Shown: in pieces, positions 23,774-32,940 of the stretch | Position numbering within the stretch: the stretch's first letter is position 1 | Layout: every line of letters begins with the position of its first letter | NCBI GenBank assembly: GCA_020348385.1 | Contig: CP070750.1 | Span: forward strand, 3,372,113 to 3,409,707 | Origin: Candidatus Aminicenantota bacterium | Lineage (GTDB): Bacteria > Acidobacteriota > Aminicenantia > Aminicenantales > Aminicenantaceae | Reading direction: 5' to 3' | Length of the DNA: 37,595 nt | Position numbers and translations under genes: made by a program | The notes under the pieces: model-generated | Databases searched by the model: none | Told to the model about the DNA's origin: nothing | What the model saw: only the letters and a program-made list of their open reading frames with translations

Positions 23774-25435
23774 CTAGAACTTGAGTGAAAACTGGAGCTG
23801 AAGCCAACGAGGCATCTGCCTTCCCCAGACTTAGCCGAACAGTGTTGTGTCTTCTTTGACAAAGGAGATGGGTCTTTGGCTGTTTAGAAGGTTGAAACTA
23901 TTCAATCGCAAAGTGAGAACAAATCCCTGGGGAAGGGAAAAGTTCTTTTCAATCGACAGATCGATAAACAAGTGCCCAGGAGTTGTCCTTCCGCCCCTCC
24001 CCTCAGGGAAGAGATAAAAATCACCGTAGCTTTCGGAATAGCCTTTTTTTCCCAATGGTAACCGGAGAGCCATTCGATTCCAGCAGAAACCATGAAACCC
24101 TAGGGAGCGAAATATGTTCCCAGTGCTTTTACTTGATGGTCCACGCTGTAAGGGAGGAAACCGTACCACCCCGCATCCCCGACGCCTCTTCCTCCAAGGC
24201 CTCCGAAGATCCAATCAAAGACTTCTTTCGAGGGATGGCCTTCGGGGAGATTCACATGGTCGCCGAACACTCCTGCCTCATAAGCATTGGCTGTCCCGCT
24301 TGCCCAGTTTGGACGTTCGAGCTGCCCGGGGTTGGTTCCTTTGGCTTCGGACCAAGTGTAGGATGCGTAGAGCGCGAATTTATCCGCAATCCTTCCGTTC
24401 AATTTCAGATTGATCGTTCTGTAATCTCTTTTTTTTAGCTCGAAATTCGTCATGTAAAACCTATAGAGGGTATCCGGATCATAGACACCGATGAGTTCGG
24501 TGTGATCATGAGAATAGGCGTAAATGCCCCGCACTTTCACGGCCCAATGGACACCAAGGCGGCGGTCGAATTCCAACAGGAATTTTTTTGTGTTGTTCGG
24601 TTTGAGTTCTTCATCGACTTCGTAGACAGTTGTTTCGGCGCTTTGCTGGAAGGAAAACTTCCAGTTTTCCGGGTCTTTCAGCTGCGTATCCGTGGAACTC
24701 GTTCCCTCCTGATTTGGTGACGATATTGACAGTCCCCCCCAGAGCCTGTCCCCAATCAGGGGAAAACCTGTCCGAGACAACCTGAACTTCTTCCCAGGCA
24801 TCATAGTTTAAGGTAACTCCTGGGTCGTTGAACCTGGATCCATGGATTGATAAGTCGTCAACCAAATAATTGTTGCCCTCTACTCCTTCTCCTCGAAAGC
24901 TTGGGAGACCGATTCCACTGCCGATTATGGTGTCGGCGCGAACCCCTGTCACGCCAGGCGTATATGCCACGAGCTCCTGTATGGTTCTTGCCTGTATGGG
25001 GGCGCGGTTTAGATCATCAGTATTTATCCTGTAGCTGGTATCCACCTTAGTCTTGTCGATCAGAGGCTGTTCTGCTGTGACGCTAACTTCCTCTGCGATT
25101 GCCTCCATTTGTAGCACAACCTCGATGCTAATCGTGAAGTCCAGACGGACATGGTAGCCGCTTTGTGTCAACTCGCTAAAACTGGGCAGTTCAAAGGTCA
25201 GAGAGTAAATCCCAAATGGCAGCAGGGGCAATTTAAAGAGGCCCTTATCATCCGTTATCGCTGTCCGACTTCCTTGCAGTTGAGAGCTTTTTGCCGTGAT
25301 GGTAACACCGGGAAGCGGTCCTCCTTCCTCGTCCAAAACCCGACCTCTGATTTCCCCGGTTTCTGATGCCCAAAGAACACCCGTAATAACAAAACATAAA
25401 GCTAGAATAATGATCGTTCGATTGAGTCTTTGCAT
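23774..25435 (-). pseudogene. Decayed TonB-dependent receptor (CarboxypepD_reg + plug + partial barrel)
   Basis: Read on the minus strand from ATG 25435 (GGGGAGG upstream), the 5' part encodes a signal peptide (IIILALCFVITGVLWAS), a carboxypeptidase-regulatory-like domain (GEIRGRVLDEEGGPLPGVTI) and a plug domain (APIQARTIQELVAYTPGV, ending VNIVTKSGGNEFHG). The remainder is broken. (1) Near 24690 the plug joins out of frame to a late part of the barrel (LKDPENWKFSF), with several hundred residues missing. (2) There is an in-frame TAG at 24100-24102. (3) A frameshift falls in a T7 tract at 24044-24050. (4) An in-frame TAA at 23831-23833 precedes the natural receptor end (PRWLQLQFSLKF, TAG at 23774). 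The lesions are numerous enough that sequencing error is unlikely to explain all of them. Such receptors import iron complexes, sugars or oligopeptides. Confidence 0.85.
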
Positions 25436-25639
25436 TTGATTAGTTCCTCCCCTTTATTTTTTTTTGCCAATCCAAATGATCTGCTTTAATAACTATCACA
25501 ACATGATTAGGGTGCCAAATAAAAACTGCAACCTTCAGTTCTTGAGCTCAAAGCCTTACATCTTCTTCTTTTTCTTTACATTAAGAGTTAACTGGTGTAA
25601 GGATAAAGCCAAAGAAAAATGACAGAAAAGGAGAGTCAA

Positions 25640-27760
25640 ATGGATAAGCGAATTTTCGTGTTTATTTCTTTTTTTATCCTCATCTTGTTGATGAGTAGTT
25701 TATCTATAGCCCAGATGACGCCATGGCTGTACTGGACTCTTCTCCCCGAGGAGCAGATGGATTATATCGTCGGGGAGGCTTCCGGCGAAGAAGCTTGGCA
25801 TACCATTATGGAGACGGCCGGATATGTACGAGACAGGCTATCCGATGAGTATGCAGGCACATTTGTGGAGAGCCAGTACATCTATGATCAGCTAAAGCAT
25901 TACGGGCTTCCGGGTGCAGAAATTGTCCGTTTTCCGGGCGGAACTACCTGGGATGGAATCAAAGGTGAACTCTGGGAAACCAGCCCGAACCGCAAAAAAC
26001 TCGCCTCATATAGAGACATGGCAGCAATGTTGGCCTCAGGGAGTGCTAACACTGATGTTGAGGCTGAACTGGTGTGGGTAGGACAGGGAACCAAGGAAGA
26101 GATCACAAAAGCTGGCGTTGAAGGAAAAATAGTCGTCACCGAAGGGAACCTCTATGGCGTCCATAGGGAGGCCTGCACGAATCAGGGAGCCCTCGGAATC
26201 ATTGCCATCAGCACAGTCGGGGCTGATTGGGATCCGCTTCAGATGTCATTCCGAGGCATAAGCGGCCGAAGGAGAACAGAGGATGACCAAACTCCAAGAT
26301 TTGGCTTCCAACTTCCGCGTCGCGAAGGCAAGTTTCTCAAATCCCGGCTGCTTAGAGATGAAAAGATCACGGTTCATGCCATCGTTGAAGCCAAGACGGA
26401 AACGTATGAAATGCAGGATGTTATCTGTCATATCCCTGGTGCAGATCCCGATGCAGGGGAGATCATATTCTCTGCTCACCTTTATGAAGGATACGTGAAA
26501 CAGGGTGCAAACGACAATAAATCCGGGAGCGCAGGAATCCTGGAAGTGGCCCGAGTGTTGCATACGCTTATCGAAGACGGACGACTGCCCCGACCCAGAA
26601 GAACGATCCGTTTTCTCTGGGGGCCGGAATTTTCAGGAACAGGACCTTGGGTCAAGGCCAACAAAGACATCATGGAAAAAACACTATGTAACATCAACAT
26701 GGATATGGTGGGGGAGTGGTTGAGCAAGCACCAGTCCTTCATGTGTCTGATGCGAACCACCTACGGGAATGCTCATTACATCAATGATGTGATGGAAAAC
26801 TATTACCGGTATGTAGGAGAGGGGAACAGGGAACGCATCCAGAATCGGAGTGGCGTAGAAAGGGTGCCTCACCGTATCGTGGCTCCTTCTGGAGCGGATG
26901 AGCCGTTTTATTATTCGATCGAAACACATTACGGCGCTTCAGACCATGAAGTCTTCAACGATTGGTCTGTGGGGATCCCAGGCGTGATGATGATCGCTTG
27001 GCCGGATAAATGGTATCATTTGTCGGGGGACAATGCGGATAAAGCGGATCCGACTCAGCTGAAACGGACTGTGATTATCGGAGCGGCTGCGGCCTACACC
27101 ATCGCCAGTGCCGATGATGACATGGCCATCAAAATTGCGGGGGAAACTGTCAGCAATGGGTCACGCCGGCTCGGGCATCAATTTGTTGTCGGATTGGAGG
27201 TTTTAAATAAAGCGGTCGCTGAAACTCTGTCCCAATCTTACAAGGACGCTCGCCTCCCAGTTCAGATGGCCATGATCAATGAAAAAGAAACCCTGGCATC
27301 TATACTAGAGCTTGCCACAAATAAAACGACTGTGGGGCAGTATATCAAACAGATGCAGAAGACCATCGACACGATCGGAAAATCCCATCTGGCCGCTCTC
27401 CAAACACATATGGTTGCTGTGGCTAACAAGTTTGGGATCAAGCCTGTCAAAGTTCAATTGAGCGAGATGGAGAAGAGGGCAGTGAAAATTTTGCCCAAAC
27501 CAACGGCTCTGATAAAGGAGGGGGGATACAGGGAGTACAGGGATCACATCAACAAGGTACCAAAAGAAGAAAAGGAAAAATATCCCTATGGGAGAGACGG
27601 CATTCCCAGCACGAGTGAGCTCCAATGTCTAATCAACGGAAAACGGAGCGTGTTGGAAATCAAAAATATGTTGGATGTTCAGTACTCTCGGAAGTCCAAT
27701 CTAGAGAGTGTTATGAACTACATCCAGATTCTTAAGCTGGCAGGGCTTATCTCTTTTTAA
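25640..27760 (+). CDS. Exported M28-like zinc peptidase with PA-type insertion
   Basis: This 706-residue protein has an N-terminal signal peptide (IFVFISFFILILLMSSLSIA) and, around residues 280-460, the M28 zinc-site series: His280 (SAHLYEG), Asp292 (GANDNKSG), Glu330 (GPEFSG), Asp355 (NMDMVG) and His460 (WYHLSGD). The aspartate usual two places after the first His is not present (HLYE), a small deviation. Residues about 100-230 look like a PA-type insertion (EGKIVVTEGNLYGV). The C-terminal 60 residues (LQCLINGKRSVLEIKNMLD onward) look like a small helical or winged domain of unknown role. ATG 25640 is preferred over the upstream ATG at 25619, as GGAGAG lies 6-7 bases before it. It probably acts in the periplasm as an aminopeptidase. 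Its last 14 bases overlap the convergent arginase-like gene. Confidence 0.88.
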   Translation: MDKRIFVFISFFILILLMSSLSIAQMTPWLYWTLLPEEQMDYIVGEASGEEAWHTIMETAGYVRDRLSDEYAGTFVESQYIYDQLKHYGLPGAEIVRFPGGTTWDGIKGELWETSPNRKKLASYRDMAAMLASGSANTDVEAELVWVGQGTKEEITKAGVEGKIVVTEGNLYGVHREACTNQGALGIIAISTVGADWDPLQMSFRGISGRRRTEDDQTPRFGFQLPRREGKFLKSRLLRDEKITVHAIVEAKTETYEMQDVICHIPGADPDAGEIIFSAHLYEGYVKQGANDNKSGSAGILEVARVLHTLIEDGRLPRPRRTIRFLWGPEFSGTGPWVKANKDIMEKTLCNINMDMVGEWLSKHQSFMCLMRTTYGNAHYINDVMENYYRYVGEGNRERIQNRSGVERVPHRIVAPSGADEPFYYSIETHYGASDHEVFNDWSVGIPGVMMIAWPDKWYHLSGDNADKADPTQLKRTVIIGAAAAYTIASADDDMAIKIAGETVSNGSRRLGHQFVVGLEVLNKAVAETLSQSYKDARLPVQMAMINEKETLASILELATNKTTVGQYIKQMQKTIDTIGKSHLAALQTHMVAVANKFGIKPVKVQLSEMEKRAVKILPKPTALIKEGGYREYRDHINKVPKEEKEKYPYGRDGIPSTSELQCLINGKRSVLEIKNMLDVQYSRKSNLESVMNYIQILKLAGLISF

Positions 27761-28751
27761 TTCCTATGATGGCGCCTTCGATCAATCGGTAGGCCGCTTG
27801 AAGAGAAAGGCCATCCGTATCTCGCTCCCCGAAAGGCATCGAGGCGATGCCTATAGCCGCCGCTTTTTTGTGCCGGAACATCATTTCCAAAGCCGCCGCC
27901 AGTTCATGACTTGTCGGTCCTTCGGGTGCTGTGAGGGAGTGGCCCCGGACTTCACGGGGGTCGAGAACGTCCATATCGATGTGGACATAGATGATTTCCG
28001 TGAGCCTACTCAAACGCTCCATCTGCTGGTTTATGTTTTCAGATAGATTTCGGATATCCTGTACGGATATGTATTCGCATTGGGATCTGTCCAATAATTC
28101 CTGTTCCAGAGGATCCACATCCCTCAACCCGGTCATGACGATGTATTTTGTCGGCAAGGCAGGGTCCAAGCCCGCTTTTAGGCGCAGCCGTGTCAGGCAC
28201 AAGCCTGCTGCGATTGCCACCGGCATCCCTCCGAGCATTCCGCTCAACGTGGTCTCCGGTGTGTTGAAATCGGCATGGGCATCGATCCAGATAAGACCCA
28301 CGCGCAGTGGTTTCTGTCCTGCCAATCCCTCCGATTGCAAGCTTCGGGAATCTCCTTCCCGTTTCTGCCCAGGTTTTAGATGCTGGAGGCCGGCCAGCAT
28401 GCCCAGCAAATCCGTGCAGTTGGTCAAAAGACCAATCGTGAAATATTCGTCAGCTCTGTTTTCAGCGATGAGTCTTCCCAGATGCTTGCTCTCCAGGGCA
28501 TCCTGGTTCCATTCGCCGTATTCCTTTTCCTCATCGGAGGTTAGTTGCACGGTAGAAACCTTTGCGACATCACATCCCAGGTTTGCCAGTCGGTCCAATA
28601 GGCCGCTTTGTTCCATGATCGCTGGCCCTTCGGTCCTGTTTTTGACGATAAAAACCTTTATTTTCCCCTCTGCATTTTTGTCATATTGTGCAGATGAAAT
28701 AAGAGTTCCAAAGACAAAAAGACCTAGAAATAGGCAAAGTGATATTTTCAA
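27747..28751 (-). CDS. Arginase/agmatinase-superfamily protein with signal peptide
   Basis: This 334-residue protein has a ureohydrolase core: IDAHADFNTPETT (Asp157, His159, Asp161) and HIDMDVLDP (Asp259, Asp261) are manganese-ligand motifs. At the first metal motif, usually GGDH, it reads LTNC (Cys112), so the His ligand is replaced by Cys, a pattern known in some arginase-family subgroups. Uniquely for its family it starts with a signal peptide, ISLCLFLGLFVFGTLISSA, suggesting a periplasmic location. The start is a TTG at 28751 with AAGGAGAGG upstream; no ATG can replace it without losing the signal peptide. Reaction (arginine, agmatine or guanidino acid hydrolysis) is not resolved. It is convergent with the M28 gene, overlapping by 14 bases. 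Confidence 0.85.
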   Translation of the reverse strand: MKISLCLFLGLFVFGTLISSAQYDKNAEGKIKVFIVKNRTEGPAIMEQSGLLDRLANLGCDVAKVSTVQLTSDEEKEYGEWNQDALESKHLGRLIAENRADEYFTIGLLTNCTDLLGMLAGLQHLKPGQKREGDSRSLQSEGLAGQKPLRVGLIWIDAHADFNTPETTLSGMLGGMPVAIAAGLCLTRLRLKAGLDPALPTKYIVMTGLRDVDPLEQELLDRSQCEYISVQDIRNLSENINQQMERLSRLTEIIYVHIDMDVLDPREVRGHSLTAPEGPTSHELAAALEMMFRHKKAAAIGIASMPFGERDTDGLSLQAAYRLIEGAIIGIKKR

Positions 28752-28872
28752 TTTCCTCTCCTTCCCTGAAGTTTGTCTTGATTTTCTAATCTGTCATACA
28801 TTGAGGTCTGTATGGGATTTATCACAGGTGCATAATTGTGTCAAATCTGGTAATCTTGAGAATGAAACGAAA

Positions 28873-30201
28873 ATGAATATGGCAGAAGCAAGAAAGGATG
28901 CTATAACGATTTTTCAAGCAGGGGTGAAGGCGGTCGACCCAGCTCAAGCGATAAAAAGTCATATCAAACTCGAAAATAATCACCTGATTGTCGGAGGAAA
29001 AACTACCGATCTCTCTGGTTTCAACAGAATTTCTGTTATCGGAGTGGGAAAAGCCTCTGCTGCCATGGCTGGAGCCATGGAAGAGATTCTCGGGGAGAGA
29101 TTGAATTCCGGGCTTGTCATTACGAAACATGAACATGCGCTTCCTCTGGACAAAGTCCAGGTCATCGAAGCGGGGCATCCTGTTCCCGATCAAGCAGGTT
29201 TTCGGGGGGCCCGACAGATTGTCCAGGTTCTCGAACAAAGCGGTGAAAAAGATCTTGTGTTTTTTTTGATTTCGGGAGGTGGCTCCGCTCTTTTCCCCTA
29301 CCCACAGGAAGGCTTGACACTTGAAGATAAGCAGGATGTGACAAAAATCCTGCTCGATGCGGGGGCCAACATCCACGAGATAAACGTTCTGCGGAAACAT
29401 CTCTCCAGAGTCAAGGGGGGACGGTTGGCAAAGGTTGCCTACCCTGCAGCGCTGATTTCTCTTGTGCTATCCGATGTGATAGGGGATGATCTGGACAGTA
29501 TTGCCTCTGGCCCCACCGTCCCTGACCACAGCACATTCAGAGATTGTTTGAACATCATGGAAAAGTACCAGATCTCCGAACGGCTTCCTTCTGCTGCGGT
29601 AGGAATTTTACAAAAAGGAGTCCGTGGAGAGTTAGAAGAAACACCAAAACCTGGGAATCCTGTCTTTGAACGAACACAAAACTTGATCATCGGCAGCAAT
29701 ATCATTGCTGTCGAAGCAGCGGCAAAAAAAGCAGAGGAGTTGGGATACAACACGCTCATTCTTTCCACGTTTGTAGAAGGAGAGACCAGGGAGGTGGCAA
29801 GAGTGCTCGCCGCGGTCGCGCAAGAAATTCTGAGCTCGGGGAATCCGATAGATCGTCCAGCCTGTGTTTTATCCGGAGGAGAAACGACTGTCACTATCCA
29901 TGGTAAAGGAAAGGGCGGGCGAAACCAGGAGTTTTCCCTGGCTGCGGCCATGGATATCGATGGACTGGAAAATGTTGTTCTGTTGAGCGCAGGAACTGAT
30001 GGAACGGACGGCCCGACCGATGCCGCGGGCGCGATTGCCGATGGTACAACCACCTCGCGAGCTGGGAAGTTGGGAATGGATCCCGGCCAATACCTGCGAG
30101 AGAATGATTCCTACCATTTTTTCGAAGCCCTGGATGATTTAATCATCACCGGTCCGACCTACACCAATGTCATGGATTTGAGAATCATTCTGGTTATCTG
30201 A
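28873..30201 (+). CDS. Glycerate 2-kinase (GckA/TtuD type, MOFRL domain)
   Basis: This 442-residue enzyme phosphorylates D-glycerate to 2-phosphoglycerate with ATP, feeding lower glycolysis from glycine/serine or sugar-acid breakdown. The N-terminal domain has VIGVGKASAAMAGAMEEIL, ITKHEHALPL, EAGHPVPDQAGF and LISGGGSALFPYP, and the C-terminal MOFRL domain has GKGKGGRNQEFSLAAA and LSAGTDGTDGPTDAAGAIAD; all are family hallmarks. The length is normal for this type. The frame is open far upstream, but the conserved sequence begins at ATG 28873; ATG 28879 is a possible alternative, and the ribosome-binding site is weak. Divergent from the arginase-like gene; followed by a radical SAM gene 29 bases after its stop. 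Confidence 0.92.
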   Translation: MNMAEARKDAITIFQAGVKAVDPAQAIKSHIKLENNHLIVGGKTTDLSGFNRISVIGVGKASAAMAGAMEEILGERLNSGLVITKHEHALPLDKVQVIEAGHPVPDQAGFRGARQIVQVLEQSGEKDLVFFLISGGGSALFPYPQEGLTLEDKQDVTKILLDAGANIHEINVLRKHLSRVKGGRLAKVAYPAALISLVLSDVIGDDLDSIASGPTVPDHSTFRDCLNIMEKYQISERLPSAAVGILQKGVRGELEETPKPGNPVFERTQNLIIGSNIIAVEAAAKKAEELGYNTLILSTFVEGETREVARVLAAVAQEILSSGNPIDRPACVLSGGETTVTIHGKGKGGRNQEFSLAAAMDIDGLENVVLLSAGTDGTDGPTDAAGAIADGTTTSRAGKLGMDPGQYLRENDSYHFFEALDDLIITGPTYTNVMDLRIILVI

Positions 30202-30230
30202 TTCCAAACATTGCTTCGGTTGAAGTTTCT

Positions 30231-31091
30231 GTGTACAAAGAAATCACAATTAAAAATGCTCTGAAAAAGCTTAGAAGGAAACATCCCTATAGCTGGGACT
30301 TGAACATCTATAGAGGATGTGGCCACCGCTGCAATTACTGTTATGCCCAATATTCCCATCGCTTTCTGAAATCCTCAAATTTTTTCGATGACATATTCGT
30401 CAAGTTCAACATTGCCGATGTTCTGGCGAAAGAATTGCAGTCCGAACATTGGAAGGGAGATATCGTCAACATCGGAGGTGTCACGGACAGTTATCAACCT
30501 GCCGAAAAAACCTACCGATTGATGCCTGACATCCTAAAAATTATGATTGAGTACAAAAATCCTGTGATTATTTCCACAAAGTCCGATTTGATCCTGAGGG
30601 ATTTTGATTTGGTCGACCGTCTTTCCGGACTCAACTATGTCAACGTGGCCGCTACTGTGACCACTCTGGATTTGGACACAAAAAGAAAGATCGAGCCAGG
30701 GGCTGCCCCACCTCTGAATAGGTTTGATGTGCTCCGTCAATTCCGTAAAACAAACGCAAGCATCGGGCTACATGTGATGCCCATATTGCCTTTTCTCACC
30801 GACGGCGAAGACAATCTGGATAAAATCTTTGTCCTGGCTGCTGAATGCCTGGTGGACTACGTTCTTACAGGCACACTTTATCTTAGAGGTCCCACTCGGG
30901 AACATTTTTTCCGGTTCTTGAAGGCTGAATTTCCAGACCTTCACGAAAAATACAGATTGCTTTACAGGACAGGCGGCGCCGACAAAAGGTATAAAACCAA
31001 GCTTTACAGCAAGGTGAGCCGACTTCGGGAAAAGTATGGGCTTTCTGGAAGTTACTCCCAGCCCATAAAGGAAAAATTCAAAAGATATTGA
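30231..31091 (+). CDS. Radical SAM protein, SPL-like (SplB/COG1533 family)
   Basis: This 286-residue radical SAM enzyme has the 4Fe-4S motif CGHRCNYC (Cys30, Cys34, Cys37) after an NIYRGC lead-in, as in the SPL/Rv2578c group. VNIGGVTDSYQPAEK and the TSKSD-like strand VIISTKSDLILRD are further family blocks. Spore photoproduct lyase repairs UV thymine dimers, but most of its relatives, including this type, have no proven substrate; no sporulation genes are here. The start is GTG 30231, 29 bases after the glycerate kinase stop, with only a weak purine-rich site, so co-transcription with that gene is likely. The convergent DUF3795 gene begins 15 bases past its stop. Confidence 0.9.
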   Translation: MYKEITIKNALKKLRRKHPYSWDLNIYRGCGHRCNYCYAQYSHRFLKSSNFFDDIFVKFNIADVLAKELQSEHWKGDIVNIGGVTDSYQPAEKTYRLMPDILKIMIEYKNPVIISTKSDLILRDFDLVDRLSGLNYVNVAATVTTLDLDTKRKIEPGAAPPLNRFDVLRQFRKTNASIGLHVMPILPFLTDGEDNLDKIFVLAAECLVDYVLTGTLYLRGPTREHFFRFLKAEFPDLHEKYRLLYRTGGADKRYKTKLYSKVSRLREKYGLSGSYSQPIKEKFKRY

Positions 31092-31106
31092 GGGGGGACT
31101 TAGGAT

Positions 31107-31577
31107 CTATTGTTTGATTGCTGAATACCAGTGTTTTTTTCCCTGAAGGAATTCTTTTTCGCCCTTTCTTTTGAGGATTCTCAGGTTTTTGATGTGGGCA
31201 TCACCGTGGCCGGATTTCAGAAAATCCAGTTTTTCACAGGTCGTGAATAATTCGCACCGCCAGCAGCCATCGATATCTTTTTTCTGGCAGCATTTTCTGA
31301 TTTTGCAGAAAGGAGGGCCGCCTCCATTTTTGCATACTCTTTTGCAGCGGAATTTAACCAATGCTCCCAACAGATCGTATGTCTCCTTGTAGTATTTGAA
31401 CTCCTTGAAGGGAGATGCTGTCGCAAGAGTCTCCGCAATCTTTTCAACTTTGGCTTTGCGCAGCTCCTTACGCAAGTCTCTGGATAGGTAAGCGATAATT
31501 CCCTGGTGACCGGGGCATTCCCCACAGTACAGACCACAGTATGCGATGAGGTCTTTCCCTTTTTTATCTTTTGCCAT
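31107..31577 (-). CDS. DUF3795 cysteine-rich protein
   Basis: This 156-residue protein matches DUF3795. It has an N-terminal YCGLYCGECPGH (Cys14, Cys18, Cys21), a middle FRCKRVCKNGGGPPFCKI, then DGCWRCELFTTCEKLDFL and a C-terminal HGDAHIKNLRILKRKG. The many cysteines suggest a metal site or iron-sulphur cluster, but no function is established for the family, and I do not propose one. It has a readable Shine-Dalgarno-like GGAGGG before the ATG at 31577. It is convergent with the radical SAM gene and followed on its strand side by the HAAS gene, with about 50 bases between. Confidence 0.88.
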   Translation of the reverse strand: MAKDKKGKDLIAYCGLYCGECPGHQGIIAYLSRDLRKELRKAKVEKIAETLATASPFKEFKYYKETYDLLGALVKFRCKRVCKNGGGPPFCKIRKCCQKKDIDGCWRCELFTTCEKLDFLKSGHGDAHIKNLRILKRKGEKEFLQGKKHWYSAIKQ

Positions 31578-31627
31578 TTTCCCTCCGAAAAAATTTTACC
31601 ACAACAAGACCGATATGTTATAACGTG

Positions 31628-32578
31628 TCAGGATCTTTGGCGTTCCTTGTTAAGGGCTTTTCTTCCGAGAATAATCAGGCTTTTTAGAAAGTCGATCATT
31701 AGTAATACAGCAATAAAAGCAACCATCAAATCGGCGACCAGGTGGATATCGAAATAAAAGAACTCCTGAATGGCATCCTCAATCGGCCTGTTGATGACTA
31801 TACCGAGAATGACCAGTTGGCTACCGCTTCTCAGGAGATTCACCCACTCTGAAGAGGCAAAAAATTTGACAATGTAAGCCAATATTCCCACTCCCAAAAT
31901 GGATAGAAGCGCCAGCGAATACCATCGGGAAGCCTCAGGATTGAACAGGGATTCCATTCCTCCGGGATTGAGGCTTTTGAAGAAAAGGGTGTGATACCGG
32001 ACGTAGCCGTAAACAAGGGCTGCATATCCCAGGATCATCAGTGTCAAGGGGATAAGCTTGGACTTTTCTTGCCGACTGTCAGCCATTTTTTGCCAATTCA
32101 GTTTGAGTTTTGGCCAAGGAAGCCGGACGGTTTTCCCGCTCTGGGTCACGAAGTACAGGATGATTCCGACCAGTCCCAGATCATAGATGAACATCATCGG
32201 AATATAGAATAAATCCTGGAAGTTATCCATTTTCGGAATGAAAAAAAAGGGAAGGATAAGCATGCGGGTTTTAAATAAAAATGCGAGAACAGCGAGTGTG
32301 AAATGTATGAAAAACACTACAGCTGTATACCGAAAAAGATGCCCTTTGAATAATGGGGCGATGATCTGTTGATCGTCCATATATTTTTCGGCTACCTCTC
32401 GTGGGTTTCCGTAGATTTTGATGACCCCTTCGAGGGATTCTTCGGTGACTTCTCCGAATTCTTGTTCGGCTTTTTCCATGATGTGACTCTTTATCTCTGT
32501 GAGTATTTCCTGTTTTTCCTTGCTTGTCCCGAGATAATGGCTGATCTCTTCGAGATATTTTTCCAGTTTTTCAGACAT
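31628..32578 (-). CDS. HAAS-domain membrane protein (PadR partner)
   Basis: This 316-residue protein starts with a HAAS/DUF1700-like helical domain (about residues 1-68: EKYLEEISHYLGTSKEKQEI, then VIKIYGNPREVAEKYMDD), which typically senses or modulates the neighbouring PadR. About six hydrophobic segments follow (TAVVFFIHFTLAVLAFLF, IPMMFIYDLGLVGIILYFV and others) in an inner-membrane domain of unknown role. The start lies inside the end of the PadR gene: ATG at 32576-32578, PadR stop at 32571-32573, with GGAG on this strand before it. Translational coupling is likely. PadR-HAAS pairs commonly respond to envelope or antibiotic stress; the actual stimulus is not shown. Confidence 0.82.
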   Translation of the reverse strand: MSEKLEKYLEEISHYLGTSKEKQEILTEIKSHIMEKAEQEFGEVTEESLEGVIKIYGNPREVAEKYMDDQQIIAPLFKGHLFRYTAVVFFIHFTLAVLAFLFKTRMLILPFFFIPKMDNFQDLFYIPMMFIYDLGLVGIILYFVTQSGKTVRLPWPKLKLNWQKMADSRQEKSKLIPLTLMILGYAALVYGYVRYHTLFFKSLNPGGMESLFNPEASRWYSLALLSILGVGILAYIVKFFASSEWVNLLRSGSQLVILGIVINRPIEDAIQEFFYFDIHLVADLMVAFIAVLLMIDFLKSLIILGRKALNKERQRS

Positions 32579-32909
32579 TTTGATTCTCCTTTATTATGTG
32601 ATTCAAGATTTCGTTTTGTCTTTGCCCGATCTTGAGAAGTTCTGAACGAACGTTACGCCCCTCTTTGGTGATGACATAAAACTTACGGGGCCTGTCCTCG
32701 CTGGTATCCCACTTGCTTTTGATCAGGCCCTTTTTTTCCAGCCTTCGGAGCAGGGGGTAAAGCGTGTTTTCTTCCAATGTGAATCCCTTCTCCTCCAATT
32801 GTTTGACCATGGAGTATCCGTACATGTTTGTTTCCAGAAGGACAAGGACGAGCACTTGAAGAAAGCCTCGATTCATTTCTGTTTCGAACGGGCTGATGTC
32901 TATGACCAT
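32571..32909 (-). CDS. PadR-family transcriptional regulator
   Basis: This 112-residue winged-helix repressor has the PadR core: MNRGFLQVLVLVLLETNMYG, then YSMVKQLEEKGF, NTLYPLLRRLEKKGLIKSKW and PRKFYVITKEG. PadR proteins bind an operator at their own promoter and are released by a ligand or partner. The start is ATG 32909, eight bases after AGGAGG; the upstream GTG (32918) overlaps that site and is unlikely. A strong promoter with repeated ACTGT elements lies just upstream (32941-33001), so autoregulation is likely. It overlaps the HAAS-domain gene by 8 bases, typical of the PadR-HAAS operon. Confidence 0.9.
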   Translation of the reverse strand: MVIDISPFETEMNRGFLQVLVLVLLETNMYGYSMVKQLEEKGFTLEENTLYPLLRRLEKKGLIKSKWDTSEDRPRKFYVITKEGRNVRSELLKIGQRQNEILNHIIKENQNV

Positions 32910-32940
32910 CTTGGCCACCTCCTCTGTATTCGAATGTGAA

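Noticed and set aside
27991..28872. Open + strand frame running into glycerate kinase
   Set aside because: It lies antisense to the arginase-like gene and has no family resemblance; conserved kinase sequence begins at 28873.
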